64,000 nt of DNA from Halobacteriovorax marinus SJ (GTDB lineage: Bacteria > Bdellovibrionota > Bacteriovoracia > Bacteriovoracales > Bacteriovoracaceae). Below the pieces are notes generated by a model. It was not told the origin of the DNA and made no database searches. It worked only from the letters and a program-made list of their open reading frames with translations. Positions within the stretch are counted from its first letter, which is position 1. Each line of letters starts with the position of its first letter. This document shows, one piece after another, positions 25,330 to 34,891 of this stretch. The translations under genes and the position numbers were made by a program. The stretch covers positions 62,001-126,000 of the forward strand of contig NC_016620.1 in the NCBI RefSeq assembly GCF_000210915.2, given 5' to 3'.

Positions 25330-26934
25330 TTGGGCCATATCTCTAATATACTGTTCTCTATTATTTTGAGTGATTTCACTCGTGTAAGAAAAAGTTCTCG
25401 ATTTTTCCTGTTTCTTTGAAACATCAATTAGTGTTCTTGAGAATTTTGCAATTTGTGGAAGGTGAGTAATAGCAATAACCTGTGAAGCTGAAGAAACTTC
25501 TTCTAGAGCTTTACCAATGGTGATAGCAGTCTCTCCACCGATTCCTGTATCAATCTCATCAAATAAAAATACTGATACTGTATCTCCCTTAGAAAGAACT
25601 TGTCTTAGGGCGAGGAGGATTCTTGAAAGTTCACCGCCAGAGGCAATGTCTTTAACTTTATAGTAACCCTCTCCAGAATTTGTTTCAGCATTAAACTCTA
25701 TTTTTGAAATTCCATTTTTAGAAAGTTCATCTGTCGTTTGAACTTCAATTGCAATAGTTGCTCCACTCATTCTTAGTTTTTTAACCTTTTGAGTTAATTC
25801 TTTAGAGAGTTTTGTAGAGTAAGACTCTCTCTCTGAATGAAGTTCATGAGCGAAAGTCCAACACTTCTCTTTAAGTGAATTAATCTTTTCGCTAATCTTT
25901 TTAATTTCTAAATCAGAGTTTTCTAAGAGTTGGTATTCATCTAAAAAGTTGTTGTAGATAGATTCAAGCTCACTAGTCGTTACATTAAACTTTCTCTTAA
26001 GCTTTTGATATGAGTCTAGTTTTTCAATAATATCTTGTAGCTCACTATCATCAGAATCAGTGTTAAGCTTTTTAGAAATATTAAAAGAGAGCTCTGATAA
26101 TAGCTCTTTTGCTTCAATTAACTGACTTGATTCTACTTCACTAAGTAGGTCATAACGATTTACTTGCAGTTCAAACTTATTTAATAAAGAAAGAATACTA
26201 GAGTTTGATTCGCTTAGAATATGATTTGCTTCTGTGAATGATTCAGATTTCTTTTGAGCATCGAGGATAGAGTTCTTTAACTCAATTAATTGTTCTTCTT
26301 CATCATTAGAAGGATTCACTTTTTCTAACTCTGAGATTTGAAATTCAAGATAGTCTTTTCTTTGTGCTTTAGTCTTGCTCTTTTCAATTAGTGTATTCAG
26401 CTCTTCTTGGAGAGATTGAAGCTTCGTAAAGTGATCTCTATACTTCGTAAGTAGCGTCGTGTTCTTACTATATTCATCTAATAGGGCCATTTGATAATCT
26501 TCACTTAGTAGCTTTTGATTATCGAATTGACCAACGAGATCAATGAATCTCTTAGATATTGTAGATAGTGTTTGTAGGGAACATTGTTGAAAATTAAGGT
26601 ATGCCTTTGAAGATCCTTCCGACGTGATAATTCTCTTAATCAGTATTTCATCACCAGAAAAAGGGTGCCCTAATTGTGCAAAGTATTCTTTAATTGTATC
26701 TGAGTTACATACGAATACAGCTTCAACAGTAGCGAAACTCTCATTCTTTCTAATGATTTTCTTATCAGCTCTGTTTCCAAATACCAATTGAAGGGCGTCA
26801 AGAATAAGACTCTTCCCAGAACCTGTTTCACCTACAATTACATTAAAACCATCTGTGAAGTTAATCTCTTGATTAACAAAGGTTGCAAAATTATTAAGAG
26901 TTAATGACTTTAAATTGAGTTTGTCTTTTTTCAT
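25324..26934 (-). CDS. recN: DNA repair protein RecN
   Basis: RecN is an SMC-like ATPase that acts early at DNA double-strand breaks. An N-terminal half-ATPase domain (NFATFVNQEINF, then the Walker A GETGSGKS) is followed by long coiled-coil regions (about residues 155-370). The C-terminal half carries the ABC signature ASGGELSRILLALR and Walker B VFLFDEIDTGIGG. At 536 residues it is slightly shorter than the E. coli protein. It overlaps nadK by 4 bp, a gene pairing seen in many bacteria. Confidence 0.96.
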   Translation of the reverse strand: MKKDKLNLKSLTLNNFATFVNQEINFTDGFNVIVGETGSGKSLILDALQLVFGNRADKKIIRKNESFATVEAVFVCNSDTIKEYFAQLGHPFSGDEILIKRIITSEGSSKAYLNFQQCSLQTLSTISKRFIDLVGQFDNQKLLSEDYQMALLDEYSKNTTLLTKYRDHFTKLQSLQEELNTLIEKSKTKAQRKDYLEFQISELEKVNPSNDEEEQLIELKNSILDAQKKSESFTEANHILSESNSSILSLLNKFELQVNRYDLLSEVESSQLIEAKELLSELSFNISKKLNTDSDDSELQDIIEKLDSYQKLKRKFNVTTSELESIYNNFLDEYQLLENSDLEIKKISEKINSLKEKCWTFAHELHSERESYSTKLSKELTQKVKKLRMSGATIAIEVQTTDELSKNGISKIEFNAETNSGEGYYKVKDIASGGELSRILLALRQVLSKGDTVSVFLFDEIDTGIGGETAITIGKALEEVSSASQVIAITHLPQIAKFSRTLIDVSKKQEKSRTFSYTSEITQNNREQYIRDMAQL

Positions 26935-27836
26935 CTGCCTTCTCGCTGACCGTGAGTTAACTTTTCTTTTAATGTTTGAAAATATGTTCTGTCATTATTT
27001 TTTATGATCTTTGCATAACTATTTTTCATCTTTGAAATTTTAACAATACATCCCTTTTCTATATCGACGGCCTCTTGCCCATCAAGTGTGAGACTCAAGT
27101 GACTTTCTTTGACAGGAAATTTAACTTCAATTTCTTTGTTGTCAGGAATAACAAGAGGTCTATGATTCAAGCTATGAGGACAAATAGGAGTTAATAAAAG
27201 TGCATTTACATCTGGGTGAGTAATGGGTCCACCGGCCGCTAATGAATATGCAGTAGAGCCGACAGGAGAGCTAATAATAAGTCCATCTCCGGATACATTA
27301 AATATTAATTCAGAGTCACACTCTACAGACAGAGTAAACATTCGAGAAATATTATTCTTGTTAATAACAACGTCATTGATGAAGTTGCCTTTAAAGATCT
27401 CTTTTCCACGCTTGCTAACACTTACTTTATAAAGAGGAAGCTTTGCTATATTGAAATTGCCTTTTAGAGTATTCGCGAGCTCATCAAAGTATTCTATTTT
27501 TGAAAACTCAGTAATAAATCCAAGTCTTCCCATATTCACACCAAAAATTGGAGGTGAGCTTTTTGTACACTTTCTACTGACGCCAATGATTGTTCCATCA
27601 CCACCAAGTGTAATAATCAAATCGAGTTTATTAATTTCGTCTTCACTGATAAAGGAAACACTCTTTGGAAGTTTTTTGAAAATATTGAGAATTCTGCCCT
27701 CTTCTTTTTCTAAAAAGGACACATGCTTCTTTCTACGAATTAACCACTCTGTTAAGTTTGGAATAGTCGTAGAAAACTCTGTAACATTTCTTGGCTTTAG
27801 TAAGATTCCAATATTCTTAATTGTCTTGTTGCTCAA
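26931..27836 (-). CDS. nadK: NAD kinase
   Basis: NadK phosphorylates NAD to NADP. The GGDGTII motif with its catalytic aspartate, NDVVINKNN, and SGDGLIISSPVGSTAYSLAAGGPI-type residues near position 190 are all present. At 301 residues the length is normal. The start is a TTG, the only suitable codon after the response-regulator stop, with GAGAG upstream. It is tightly coupled to recN. Confidence 0.94.
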   Translation of the reverse strand: MSNKTIKNIGILLKPRNVTEFSTTIPNLTEWLIRRKKHVSFLEKEEGRILNIFKKLPKSVSFISEDEINKLDLIITLGGDGTIIGVSRKCTKSSPPIFGVNMGRLGFITEFSKIEYFDELANTLKGNFNIAKLPLYKVSVSKRGKEIFKGNFINDVVINKNNISRMFTLSVECDSELIFNVSGDGLIISSPVGSTAYSLAAGGPITHPDVNALLLTPICPHSLNHRPLVIPDNKEIEVKFPVKESHLSLTLDGQEAVDIEKGCIVKISKMKNSYAKIIKNNDRTYFQTLKEKLTHGQREGR

Positions 27837-27838
27837 AA

Positions 27839-28201
27839 TTAACTCTCTTTCAAGAATACAGCCAGTGCATCTTCAATATTATCAAAAGGTTTACCCAGTA
27901 CTCTGCAACCGTAGGAGTTTGCTTTCTCCAAGATCTGAGGGGAGCTATAGGCCGTAATAATTACGAAAACTTCTCCAATTTGATTGATATTGTACTTCTT
28001 TTTAGACTCTTCGATAATATCAAATCCAGTAATATCTTGAAGCATGAGGTCACAGACTATCCTATCGTAATTACGATTTATAATCATTTCTATGGCCTCT
28101 TTGCCAGTGGAGGAAACATCAACACTAGCGCCCTTTTTCTCAAGTAAGCGCTTTAGTGACTTTTGAATTAGTAACTCGTCTTCAATAACTAAAATATTCA
28201 T
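27839..28201 (-). CDS. Single-domain response regulator
   Basis: This is a stand-alone CheY-like receiver of 120 residues with no output domain. The acidic pair is at residues 8-9 (IEDEL), the phospho-acceptor is D51 (IVCDLM), a threonine is in FVIITAYS, and the conserved lysine is in GKPF. It starts 2 bp after the upstream histidine kinase, which is almost certainly its partner. With no DNA-binding domain it must act through protein contact or a phosphorelay. Its position downstream of fliD and the modification genes hints at motility, which is inference. Confidence 0.92.
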   Translation of the reverse strand: MNILVIEDELLIQKSLKRLLEKKGASVDVSSTGKEAIEMIINRNYDRIVCDLMLQDITGFDIIEESKKKYNINQIGEVFVIITAYSSPQILEKANSYGCRVLGKPFDNIEDALAVFLKES

Positions 28202-28203
28202 AT

Positions 28204-29898
28204 TTAAACTATGGGTAAAGTGAACGAGACAATAGTACCATTTTCGTTCTTGTGGTCAATTTCTATTTTACCATTTAGCTTCTTAATTAGATTACAACAA
28301 ATACTGAGTCCAAGTCCTGTTCCCTTTTCCTTAGTTGTTATAAACGGCTTGAAGATTTCATCCTTCAATTTGTCTGGAATTCCTGGACCTGTGTCGGAAA
28401 CACTAATCTCGATTTCTTCAAGCTTCTTAATGATAGTAAGTTGTATTCTTTGCTCTCTTAAGTCTTGATAAGCACTCTTAATAGCCTGTGAGCTATTGAT
28501 TACTAAATTGAAAATAATTTGCGAGAGCCAAGTCGAGTTTGAATTTACGATATAGTCTTGATCATCTTGAAAGTTATAAAAATTAATTTCTTTTGGAATT
28601 TGCTTACTTTCACTCTTCGTTAAAAGAATTGTCTCATTAATAACTTCTTTTATATTGAACTTCTCGTAATTATCCTCATCTCTATAAAGTTTAGAGAAAT
28701 TATCTATGATGGTCTGACATCGTTTACTGTTAATTGAAATATCTTGGATGATAGAAGACATCTCTTCATCGAAACTCTCAAGTAGAAGTAAGTCAGAGGC
28801 CATATTCAATCCAAATAATGGATTACTCAGTTCATGCTTGAGCGTGTTTAGTAGCTCTCCTAAAAGAGAGACTCTCTGGTGATGATAAATGTCTGATGTA
28901 TTTGATTCAGACTCAAGGCCAATCTCTAAGAATCTTCTTCCGATCTTATCTTCACTATTACTAGCTTCATCCAGATCATGATTATTGGATAATCGTGCAG
29001 CTTCATTAAGTGGAGTATTGTCGAGAAAGATAGGGTTTGGATACGTTTCAAGTAAAGATGTATAAACCTCTGTTCTAAGTTTATTAAGTGAGGCAATGAG
29101 AATTGTTTGTATAACGTCAGATATGAAGTTCATAGCAGAACTGAAAATATTGATTTCCATATCTGAAGGAGGGAGAAAACCATTTCTAGATACTATAACA
29201 AGGATAGAGTGCTTGGAGAGCTCAATATCTTTTGCTAGAAATGTTCCCACCACATCTAAATCTGATTCTAGAAGTGAAGTTTGATTAAAGAGCTTATTCT
29301 TACTTTTCTTAACAAGATTAAAAATCTTACTAAAAGAAGAAACACTTATTTCTTTCTTACGATGGCCGGCACTTGCATCAAAGTAAAATGTTTCAATTAT
29401 AGGACTACCCTTTTCATGAATCATGATCTGACAGGTTTGGTAGGCCTTAAAGAGTTTTGATTGAAGAATATACTCTGGGAGCTCACTGGTATCTTTGATT
29501 CTCAATGACTGATCTAATATGAATTTTTTAAATTCTAAAATCTCAACAAATTGTTTTAAATCTGAAGATGAACTCTTGGAGATATTTGCAGTCGTAAGTG
29601 ATGAGTAGCGCTTTTTCTTACTCTTCTTTTCAGAACAAGTTGCATTTAATAATTGATAGATTGCGAGCGGGTTAGTATTAGCGCCAACTGTAAGAACAGG
29701 CTCTCCAAGAATGGATCCACCAGTGTGAATGTCATAGAGCCCTTCATTCTTATAAATTGAGTAGTCAGCATTAATTTGTGATTTTGAGAATTCGATATTT
29801 GGAGACGGTGGAAATACTCCGCCTCCAATACTTTCAGATAAGTATAGCTTTAAAGATCTCTTAACTTTTTTAGTTCTGGAATCGCTTTTATTTTCCAC
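28204..29898 (-). CDS. Sensor histidine kinase, apparently cytoplasmic
   Basis: The C-terminal third is a classical kinase core. The H box is NTLKHELSNPLFGLN with phospho-acceptor H355, the N box is IIFNLVINSSQAIKSA, and the G boxes are VSDTGPGIP and GTGLGLSI. The first 330 residues contain no clear membrane helix and no recognisable PAS or HAMP domain, though a GAF-like fold is possible. The only sensible start, ATG at 29898, overlaps the preceding gene by 49 bp. That is long, so the 5' end is less certain. It is followed directly by its response regulator. Confidence 0.88.
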   Translation of the reverse strand: MENKSDSRTKKVKRSLKLYLSESIGGGVFPPSPNIEFSKSQINADYSIYKNEGLYDIHTGGSILGEPVLTVGANTNPLAIYQLLNATCSEKKSKKKRYSSLTTANISKSSSSDLKQFVEILEFKKFILDQSLRIKDTSELPEYILQSKLFKAYQTCQIMIHEKGSPIIETFYFDASAGHRKKEISVSSFSKIFNLVKKSKNKLFNQTSLLESDLDVVGTFLAKDIELSKHSILVIVSRNGFLPPSDMEINIFSSAMNFISDVIQTILIASLNKLRTEVYTSLLETYPNPIFLDNTPLNEAARLSNNHDLDEASNSEDKIGRRFLEIGLESESNTSDIYHHQRVSLLGELLNTLKHELSNPLFGLNMASDLLLLESFDEEMSSIIQDISINSKRCQTIIDNFSKLYRDEDNYEKFNIKEVINETILLTKSESKQIPKEINFYNFQDDQDYIVNSNSTWLSQIIFNLVINSSQAIKSAYQDLREQRIQLTIIKKLEEIEISVSDTGPGIPDKLKDEIFKPFITTKEKGTGLGLSICCNLIKKLNGKIEIDHKNENGTIVSFTLPIV

Positions 29899-30467
29899 TG
29901 TGTCAGATTATCTATAAGTTCATACTCTAGCAAGTCGTTCAACATAATTATGTCGTTTTTCTCTTTTGCTGGAATCATTGCTTTCATGATTGAAAGTAAG
30001 TGAATTTCTAGTGTTTGAAATGTGTTCGTATGTCTCAATTGCTCTTGATGACGCTTTCTAACAGTCTTATAAATTTTGGCCATTAACTGAACATATAGAT
30101 CCATAATTTCAATAACTTCACCGAACATCATATTAGCTTGTTCTTGCTTATTATCATTTTGTAGCTCTGTATACTGAGCTATCTTTGCAATAATTGTTTC
30201 AATATATGTAGAGCAGTCGTTTAGGGCATCAAATGCAAGCTCGTAGCTACTTGTTGTAGAGAAGTTAATATCTTTGTAGTTACTAACTGGCATTGCGAGT
30301 GACGATTGTTCTTCTTCATAAGATAGCTCTCTACCATCAATATCTATAGATGTAATAACTTCATCATCATGAAGTACTTCGTTTAGAACAAAATTCATGA
30401 GGTCATTAACATTTGCATTCTGCTCAGGCTTTTGAATTGTTTTGTTGTTTACAGTTACTGATACCAT
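29850..30467 (-). CDS. Uncharacterised 205-residue helical protein
   Basis: The family is not recognised. The first 75 residues look like a small beta-rich domain (MVSVTVNNKTIQ; then DIDGRELSYEEEQ), and the remainder is strongly helical (about residues 75-200) with heptad-like stretches. There is no signal peptide or membrane helix. It sits 8 bp after a GT9-like gene and overlaps the histidine kinase, so it belongs to the flagellar and modification run. A structural or chaperone role in that system is a guess. Confidence 0.7.
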   Translation of the reverse strand: MVSVTVNNKTIQKPEQNANVNDLMNFVLNEVLHDDEVITSIDIDGRELSYEEEQSSLAMPVSNYKDINFSTTSSYELAFDALNDCSTYIETIIAKIAQYTELQNDNKQEQANMMFGEVIEIMDLYVQLMAKIYKTVRKRHQEQLRHTNTFQTLEIHLLSIMKAMIPAKEKNDIIMLNDLLEYELIDNLTQWKIKAIPELKKLRDL

Positions 30468-30475
30468 CCTGGATC

Positions 30476-32179
30476 CTACCTTATCGTTGTTTGATTATTT
30501 GAGTTTTTATTCTTTTGGTTTAATGTGAGCGTTCTTTCACAAAGCTCATACATTACACTGGTTGCACTTGATTGATCGTGAAACGAGTAAAATGAACTTT
30601 CAGTTAACTCAACTAGATTTTCACCATGTAAATTGGCCCTTGAGACTTTTCCATAGTTAATAATCGGACTTAATTGTGGATAAGTCTCAGATATAATGTC
30701 TGAGAGCCTGTCTATTTCATCAACTTTCTTAGAGAATTCTTTTATCTTGTTGAGATTGGGAGTTTCTGCTGAAATTTCTTCTAATATATATCTTGAATAC
30801 TTTTTACCAAATTCACAAAGTTCAAATAACTGCTGCAGACCTTGCATATCTTTAAGGAGCTTTTGGTGAGTTTTATCTGATATCTTTGGAATTGGATTTT
30901 TGCCCTCTAGCTCATTGATGAGAAAGCACCAAGTGATTTCAAAGAACTTTTTTAGAGTGTCTTCGTATGAGGCTTCATTTTCTAGAACTGGTTCAAGAGA
31001 AAGAATCCCAAGCGAGTTATAGCTTGTCTTATTTATATTTATAGAATTTAAATGAAAGTGGGATAGTGCTTTATTTAGACTATCATTTGTAACTTCCTCA
31101 CCTCTTGCAACTTGTGACAAGACTTCGTTAACTGGTTGGTATGGAATGTCAGCATGGCATTGATAGAAGTCACAAGCTGTATCTGGCTTGCATGGAAAGC
31201 ACTTTGTCTGTGGCGATAGATTATATGCCCCAGCTATATAAGGAACAGTCTCTGATGTTCTAACTGGACCCAGTGAGATTGTAATAATTGGGACTCTCTT
31301 GAGGCTTGCTAGGTGACTAACCATTGAGTCGTGACCTATAAACATTGAATCATCGTCTAGAAGATCCTTTAGCTCCCCGATTGATTTATTTCCAACTAAA
31401 TTGTGGATTCTTTCCTTGTAAGAGGCGAGTAATGGGTTATTTAAAATCTTTGTTGCTGCATCGAGATCTCCCTTTGCACCAACTAAGTGAACACTTTTTT
31501 CTTCGTTGTCTTTTAAGAATTTAAATAAGACTTCAACCCATTTCCCTTCGCTCCACACCTTCTTTTTGTCTGATGCAAATGGGTGAACGAAAACTTTATT
31601 TCTAGCTGATCGTTTTATCGCGTTTTCTGTATTTTCTTTTGGAGTTATTCCAATAATTAATTTGTAAAGATCTACTAGGTTGTATGAATTTAAGCTTGTC
31701 TCTAAAACATTAGCATATAGATATTGAGACCACTTATCTTTGATTACGATATTGGCCGCTTGATCATAAAAAGGTCCAATGCGATGTTTGGCATCAATAA
31801 TACTCATTAAGTAATTTGCAGTTTTTGAGTAAGAAAGATTTATGCAGACATCTATGTGATGTGAGTTGATCTTTGATGTTAAGGCCTTAATATTTTTTTG
31901 TGTGTTCTCTAAGTTAACTTTATCGCTCTTAAGAACAAGGTCTTTAAGATCAACAGTTATGCACTCATCAAAAACTTCATCTATTAAGCTCTTGAGTGGA
32001 GTTGCAAATTGCTTTCTAGCAATTAAAAGTAATTGGTACTTGTCTCCATGTTGTTCACGTAGAGACTTTGCAGTTTGAATCGTTTGAATAATATCACCTA
32101 ACCTAAGAATTTGGACAATTGCAATTGTCTTCTTGGCTTCTTGTGGTGGGATATCGTTACTTTCCTTAGCTGTTACCAT
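30476..32179 (-). CDS. GT9-like glycosyltransferase with long C-terminal extension
   Basis: The N-terminal 350 residues resemble glycosyltransferase family 9 (ADP-heptose:LPS heptosyltransferase type): IVQILRLGDIIQT at the start, VFVHPFASDKKKVWSEGKW, FIGHDSMVSHLASLKRVPII, and the cysteine cluster CFPCKPDTACDFYQC. The last 200 residues are a mostly helical extension absent from ordinary heptosyltransferases. Its neighbours are fliD, fliS, a Maf-like protein and a second GT9-like protein. That points to modification of flagellin more than of lipopolysaccharide, though LPS synthesis cannot be excluded. The start overlaps the 47-residue gene by 14 bp. Confidence 0.78.
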   Translation of the reverse strand: MVTAKESNDIPPQEAKKTIAIVQILRLGDIIQTIQTAKSLREQHGDKYQLLLIARKQFATPLKSLIDEVFDECITVDLKDLVLKSDKVNLENTQKNIKALTSKINSHHIDVCINLSYSKTANYLMSIIDAKHRIGPFYDQAANIVIKDKWSQYLYANVLETSLNSYNLVDLYKLIIGITPKENTENAIKRSARNKVFVHPFASDKKKVWSEGKWVEVLFKFLKDNEEKSVHLVGAKGDLDAATKILNNPLLASYKERIHNLVGNKSIGELKDLLDDDSMFIGHDSMVSHLASLKRVPIITISLGPVRTSETVPYIAGAYNLSPQTKCFPCKPDTACDFYQCHADIPYQPVNEVLSQVARGEEVTNDSLNKALSHFHLNSININKTSYNSLGILSLEPVLENEASYEDTLKKFFEITWCFLINELEGKNPIPKISDKTHQKLLKDMQGLQQLFELCEFGKKYSRYILEEISAETPNLNKIKEFSKKVDEIDRLSDIISETYPQLSPIINYGKVSRANLHGENLVELTESSFYSFHDQSSATSVMYELCERTLTLNQKNKNSNNQTTIR

Positions 32180-32309
32180 TTCCTTCCTCTTCTAGTAATG
32201 AGGCCAGGAATAGTACTTCGAGATCATCAGGGCTTAAGGCTTTGCCTTCTTTAGACCTAGTTTTGATCTCTTCGATTTTGCTAACAACTTCGTTTGCGAA
32301 ATTACTCAT
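32166..32309 (-). CDS. Small 47-residue acidic protein
   Basis: A short ORF lies between the two GT9-like genes, running from an ATG (32307-32309) to a TAA (32166-32168). An AAGGAAGG ribosome site is well placed upstream. The product begins MSNFANEVVSKIEEIK, has ALSPDDLEVLFLASLLEEE as a second helix, and looks soluble and helical. It overlaps the downstream gene by 14 bp and follows the upstream gene by 19 bp, so it fills the gap exactly. No family recognised. A small partner or adaptor of the glycosyltransferases is possible. Confidence 0.6.
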   Translation of the reverse strand: MSNFANEVVSKIEEIKTRSKEGKALSPDDLEVLFLASLLEEEGNGNS

Positions 32310-32328
32310 ACACCTTCCTTGGCATAAA

Positions 32329-33981
32329 TTATAATATTGCTTGCTGTACTCTATTTGTAACCCTGTTTTCTATTGCAGAGTTAGCTTCATGCTCTCTAGA
32401 GTATTCTTCTATTGTTCTAAGAACTTCATAAACTTTTTGAAGTTCATTTTTCATTTTGTATAATTGCGCTTCAACCTCTTTTACAGAGTCTTCTATCTTG
32501 TTTGAAACGATAGACTCAAGCCTTGCTCTTAAGAAGAGTGAAGGAACCATTGTCATCGTCGAATCTTCACAGTGTGAAATTAAGTGTCCGAGAGAGTTGA
32601 TAAAATTCTTAGACTGATTCGCACCTTCTGAAATTTGTATTAGAGATCGGATGGCCCCAAGGAGGTCCTTGGTAATATTCGTAACGGCTTCCTTCTCATT
32701 GGTCATCCAACGTTTGAAGTGCTCACCTTTTATCTCTTGAATCATTTCGCAGAAAGTATTCTCTTCAGATTGATTAAGTGTCTTTGCAAGATACATTCTT
32801 AGGGCAAGTCTTTGAACCTCTAATTCAGTATTAAGATCGCCTTTGATTGCAAAGTAAGAAGTACCTAGAGCGTCTCTATATGGTCTATATAGAGTATAAT
32901 TACTTCCAATTTCAGTATTCTTGAAGGACTTAAGTCCTAGTAGTAGCAGAGTAGAGTTAACAATATCATCTGCTCGTAGATCGTCGTGAAGATCATTCTT
33001 TGAGAATGTTCTATCTTCTAGAACTCTTGATAGAATTAAAGATTGCTCACCGATTGATCCCTGCTTAAGAAAAGGTGATGCTCCTAAACTAACCTCTAAA
33101 CATGGAGTTTCAACAAGATCACTTAAATGTTTAATGGCAGTGTCTGGAGTAATAAGAGCGTCTAAATTAATCACAACACTAGTTAGTGCATGGAAGTCAG
33201 ACTCAACTGAGACAAGTCTACCCTCAAAGTGATCATTGATAATTTGTGCACGCTCTTTTTCATCTTCTGTTGGAGCGATTAAAAGCATTGTTACAATATC
33301 ACGCTCGTGTAGCTTCTCGATGACTTCAATGATTGTCTTTTCAGGAATATTCTTTGACTCTTCAGATGTAAAGAGTTGAATACCAACGATTTTCTTAACT
33401 TTTCCTTCCTCTGCATTTCTGAGGAAGTTTATATTTTTAAATGCATTCTCATTGTGATTTGCGCTTGTCTTAAGCCTTAGGTTCTCTCTGTTGTAATCGA
33501 GACCAAGCATATTGTGATAGATGTCATTAAAGTGAACAGGTGAGAACTCCATTTCAGTAATAACTTCGTTTAGTAGCATTCCCCAGTCCGAGTTATATTG
33601 GTTCTTCATTTTGTTTGTGAAGTGAAGGCCAATGCGCTCTTTAGAGTTTAGTGTGCTGGCAATATGAGTGGATACCCTATCGTTAGAATAGTTAATTGTT
33701 TGGTCCCATTCTTGAGACATAATAGGAGAGAGTTCCTTTTCAAGTTCTTCTAGTGCATATCCATTATTAAAGATCTCACTCTTAGTTAGAGTGATAACTC
33801 TTTTTCTATCAATTGTATAAATATGAGAAACACCTTCAATGTTGAGGGCTGCTTTTTCAAACTCTTTGTATACAAGCAGTGAAACTTCATATTCACCCTT
33901 TTGGGCCATAGAGTTAACTAGGTGAGCCGAGCTGTAAATATCACCGAAACGTCTTAAGTTTACAACAAGTGTCTTCTTCAT
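32329..33981 (-). CDS. GT9-like protein with long C-terminal extension
   Basis: The N-terminal part has the heptosyltransferase-like opening TLVVNLRRFGDIYSSAHLV, the KERIGLHF segment, an IVGIQLFTSEESKNIP segment and NLDALITPDTAIKHLSDLVETP near residue 275. The final 200 residues are helical and unrelated to standard GT9 enzymes. It starts 1 bp after the Maf-like gene. Similar overall layout to the protein at 30476 suggests two specialised paralogues. The CxxC cysteine cluster of the other copy is missing here, so the two probably differ in substrate, or one is regulatory. Confidence 0.72.
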   Translation of the reverse strand: MKKTLVVNLRRFGDIYSSAHLVNSMAQKGEYEVSLLVYKEFEKAALNIEGVSHIYTIDRKRVITLTKSEIFNNGYALEELEKELSPIMSQEWDQTINYSNDRVSTHIASTLNSKERIGLHFTNKMKNQYNSDWGMLLNEVITEMEFSPVHFNDIYHNMLGLDYNRENLRLKTSANHNENAFKNINFLRNAEEGKVKKIVGIQLFTSEESKNIPEKTIIEVIEKLHERDIVTMLLIAPTEDEKERAQIINDHFEGRLVSVESDFHALTSVVINLDALITPDTAIKHLSDLVETPCLEVSLGASPFLKQGSIGEQSLILSRVLEDRTFSKNDLHDDLRADDIVNSTLLLLGLKSFKNTEIGSNYTLYRPYRDALGTSYFAIKGDLNTELEVQRLALRMYLAKTLNQSEENTFCEMIQEIKGEHFKRWMTNEKEAVTNITKDLLGAIRSLIQISEGANQSKNFINSLGHLISHCEDSTMTMVPSLFLRARLESIVSNKIEDSVKEVEAQLYKMKNELQKVYEVLRTIEEYSREHEANSAIENRVTNRVQQAIL

Positions 33982-33982
33982 T

Positions 33983-34717
33983 TTATTCTCTTCCTTCTAG
34001 TTGAAGTGAACCCTTAACCATTTCTTGAAATGTCATAAGGAAATGATCTTTATTATCAATCTCTCCACTGTGAGGATATAGCTTTTCATCAATTGCAGAG
34101 ACAATATCTAAGTCCTGATTCAATGACTCTAGGGCCTCTTCAACAAATGATGACTGAATATACTCTTTGAAGCTTGCTACCGTTCTAGGAGCTTTGTATG
34201 ACAGCAGTCCTTTGAAGTAGTTCTCATAGAGGTTGAAGCTCGCAGGGTGACTAATAATTCCAGGTTTATTTAATAAGTAATTTACAAATTCTTTATCTTT
34301 ATAGAGATCAACAATTTCATTTGCAGCATATACCTTTACGTTTTCATTGTTGATTAATACATATTTCTTATAGTCGCTATATACTTTTTCATTTGGCTCT
34401 ATAACGACTACCTTATAATCATTACCCCATTCTTTCTCGAGTAGTAGGATTGCTTCTTGAATGTGATATCCATACCCAAGTCCTAGAACGAGAAGTTCGT
34501 TCTTCGCTTTGATGATCGCTGTATTTTTGGCCATAAGGGCCGCAGCTTCCTTTATAGGGTTGTAAATTGAATGTAGGTGAACATCATTAACAACAGGAAC
34601 TTTATGTTCTGTTTTAGATACCTTTACTTCATACTTATATAAAGATAGCTCTTCCATGGAATTATCCTTAGTTTCATTATGTATATTTGAATTTTCTGAA
34701 TTAAAATGACCAGACAC
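33983..34717 (-). CDS. Maf/DUF115-like protein, probable flagellin modification
   Basis: The core from about residue 75 reads LLVLGLGYGYHIQEAI, then VVVIEPNEKVYSDY. This is a Rossmann-type fold like the N-terminal domain of motility accessory factor (Maf) and related MptE/DUF115 proteins, which transfer nonulosonic acids to flagellins in other bacteria. The C-terminal glycosyltransferase half of full Maf proteins is missing, as the product is only 244 residues. The start is GTG with GGAAGAGG upstream. It heads the run Maf-like, GT9, small ORF, GT9. A role in flagellin glycosylation is inferred from fold and location. Confidence 0.6.
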   Translation of the reverse strand: MSGHFNSENSNIHNETKDNSMEELSLYKYEVKVSKTEHKVPVVNDVHLHSIYNPIKEAAALMAKNTAIIKAKNELLVLGLGYGYHIQEAILLLEKEWGNDYKVVVIEPNEKVYSDYKKYVLINNENVKVYAANEIVDLYKDKEFVNYLLNKPGIISHPASFNLYENYFKGLLSYKAPRTVASFKEYIQSSFVEEALESLNQDLDIVSAIDEKLYPHSGEIDNKDHFLMTFQEMVKGSLQLEGRE

Positions 34718-34891
34718 GTTTTCTACCTCTTCCTTAAGGTTTACTCTGAATTTAGAAGGAGAGCGAATCCTAGCTCTCGCCTCTATATTTCCTCATGTCT
34801 GCGTATTTTTGTCAATGAGATTATAAAAAATAGCCGATAAACACTGAACCCATAAGCCTTTAAAATACTATGAGTTCAGGTAAAATTAAGG

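Noticed and set aside
27451-27957. 168-residue open frame on the plus strand opposite nadK and the response regulator.
   Set aside because: It lies wholly antisense to two well-supported genes, has no ribosome site and no recognisable protein features.
34833-34840. A perfect GCCGATAA (FliA -10 element) on the plus strand between the Maf-like and FliT-like genes.
   Set aside because: No matching -35 element exists 11 bp before it, and transcription would run antisense to fliT and fliS.
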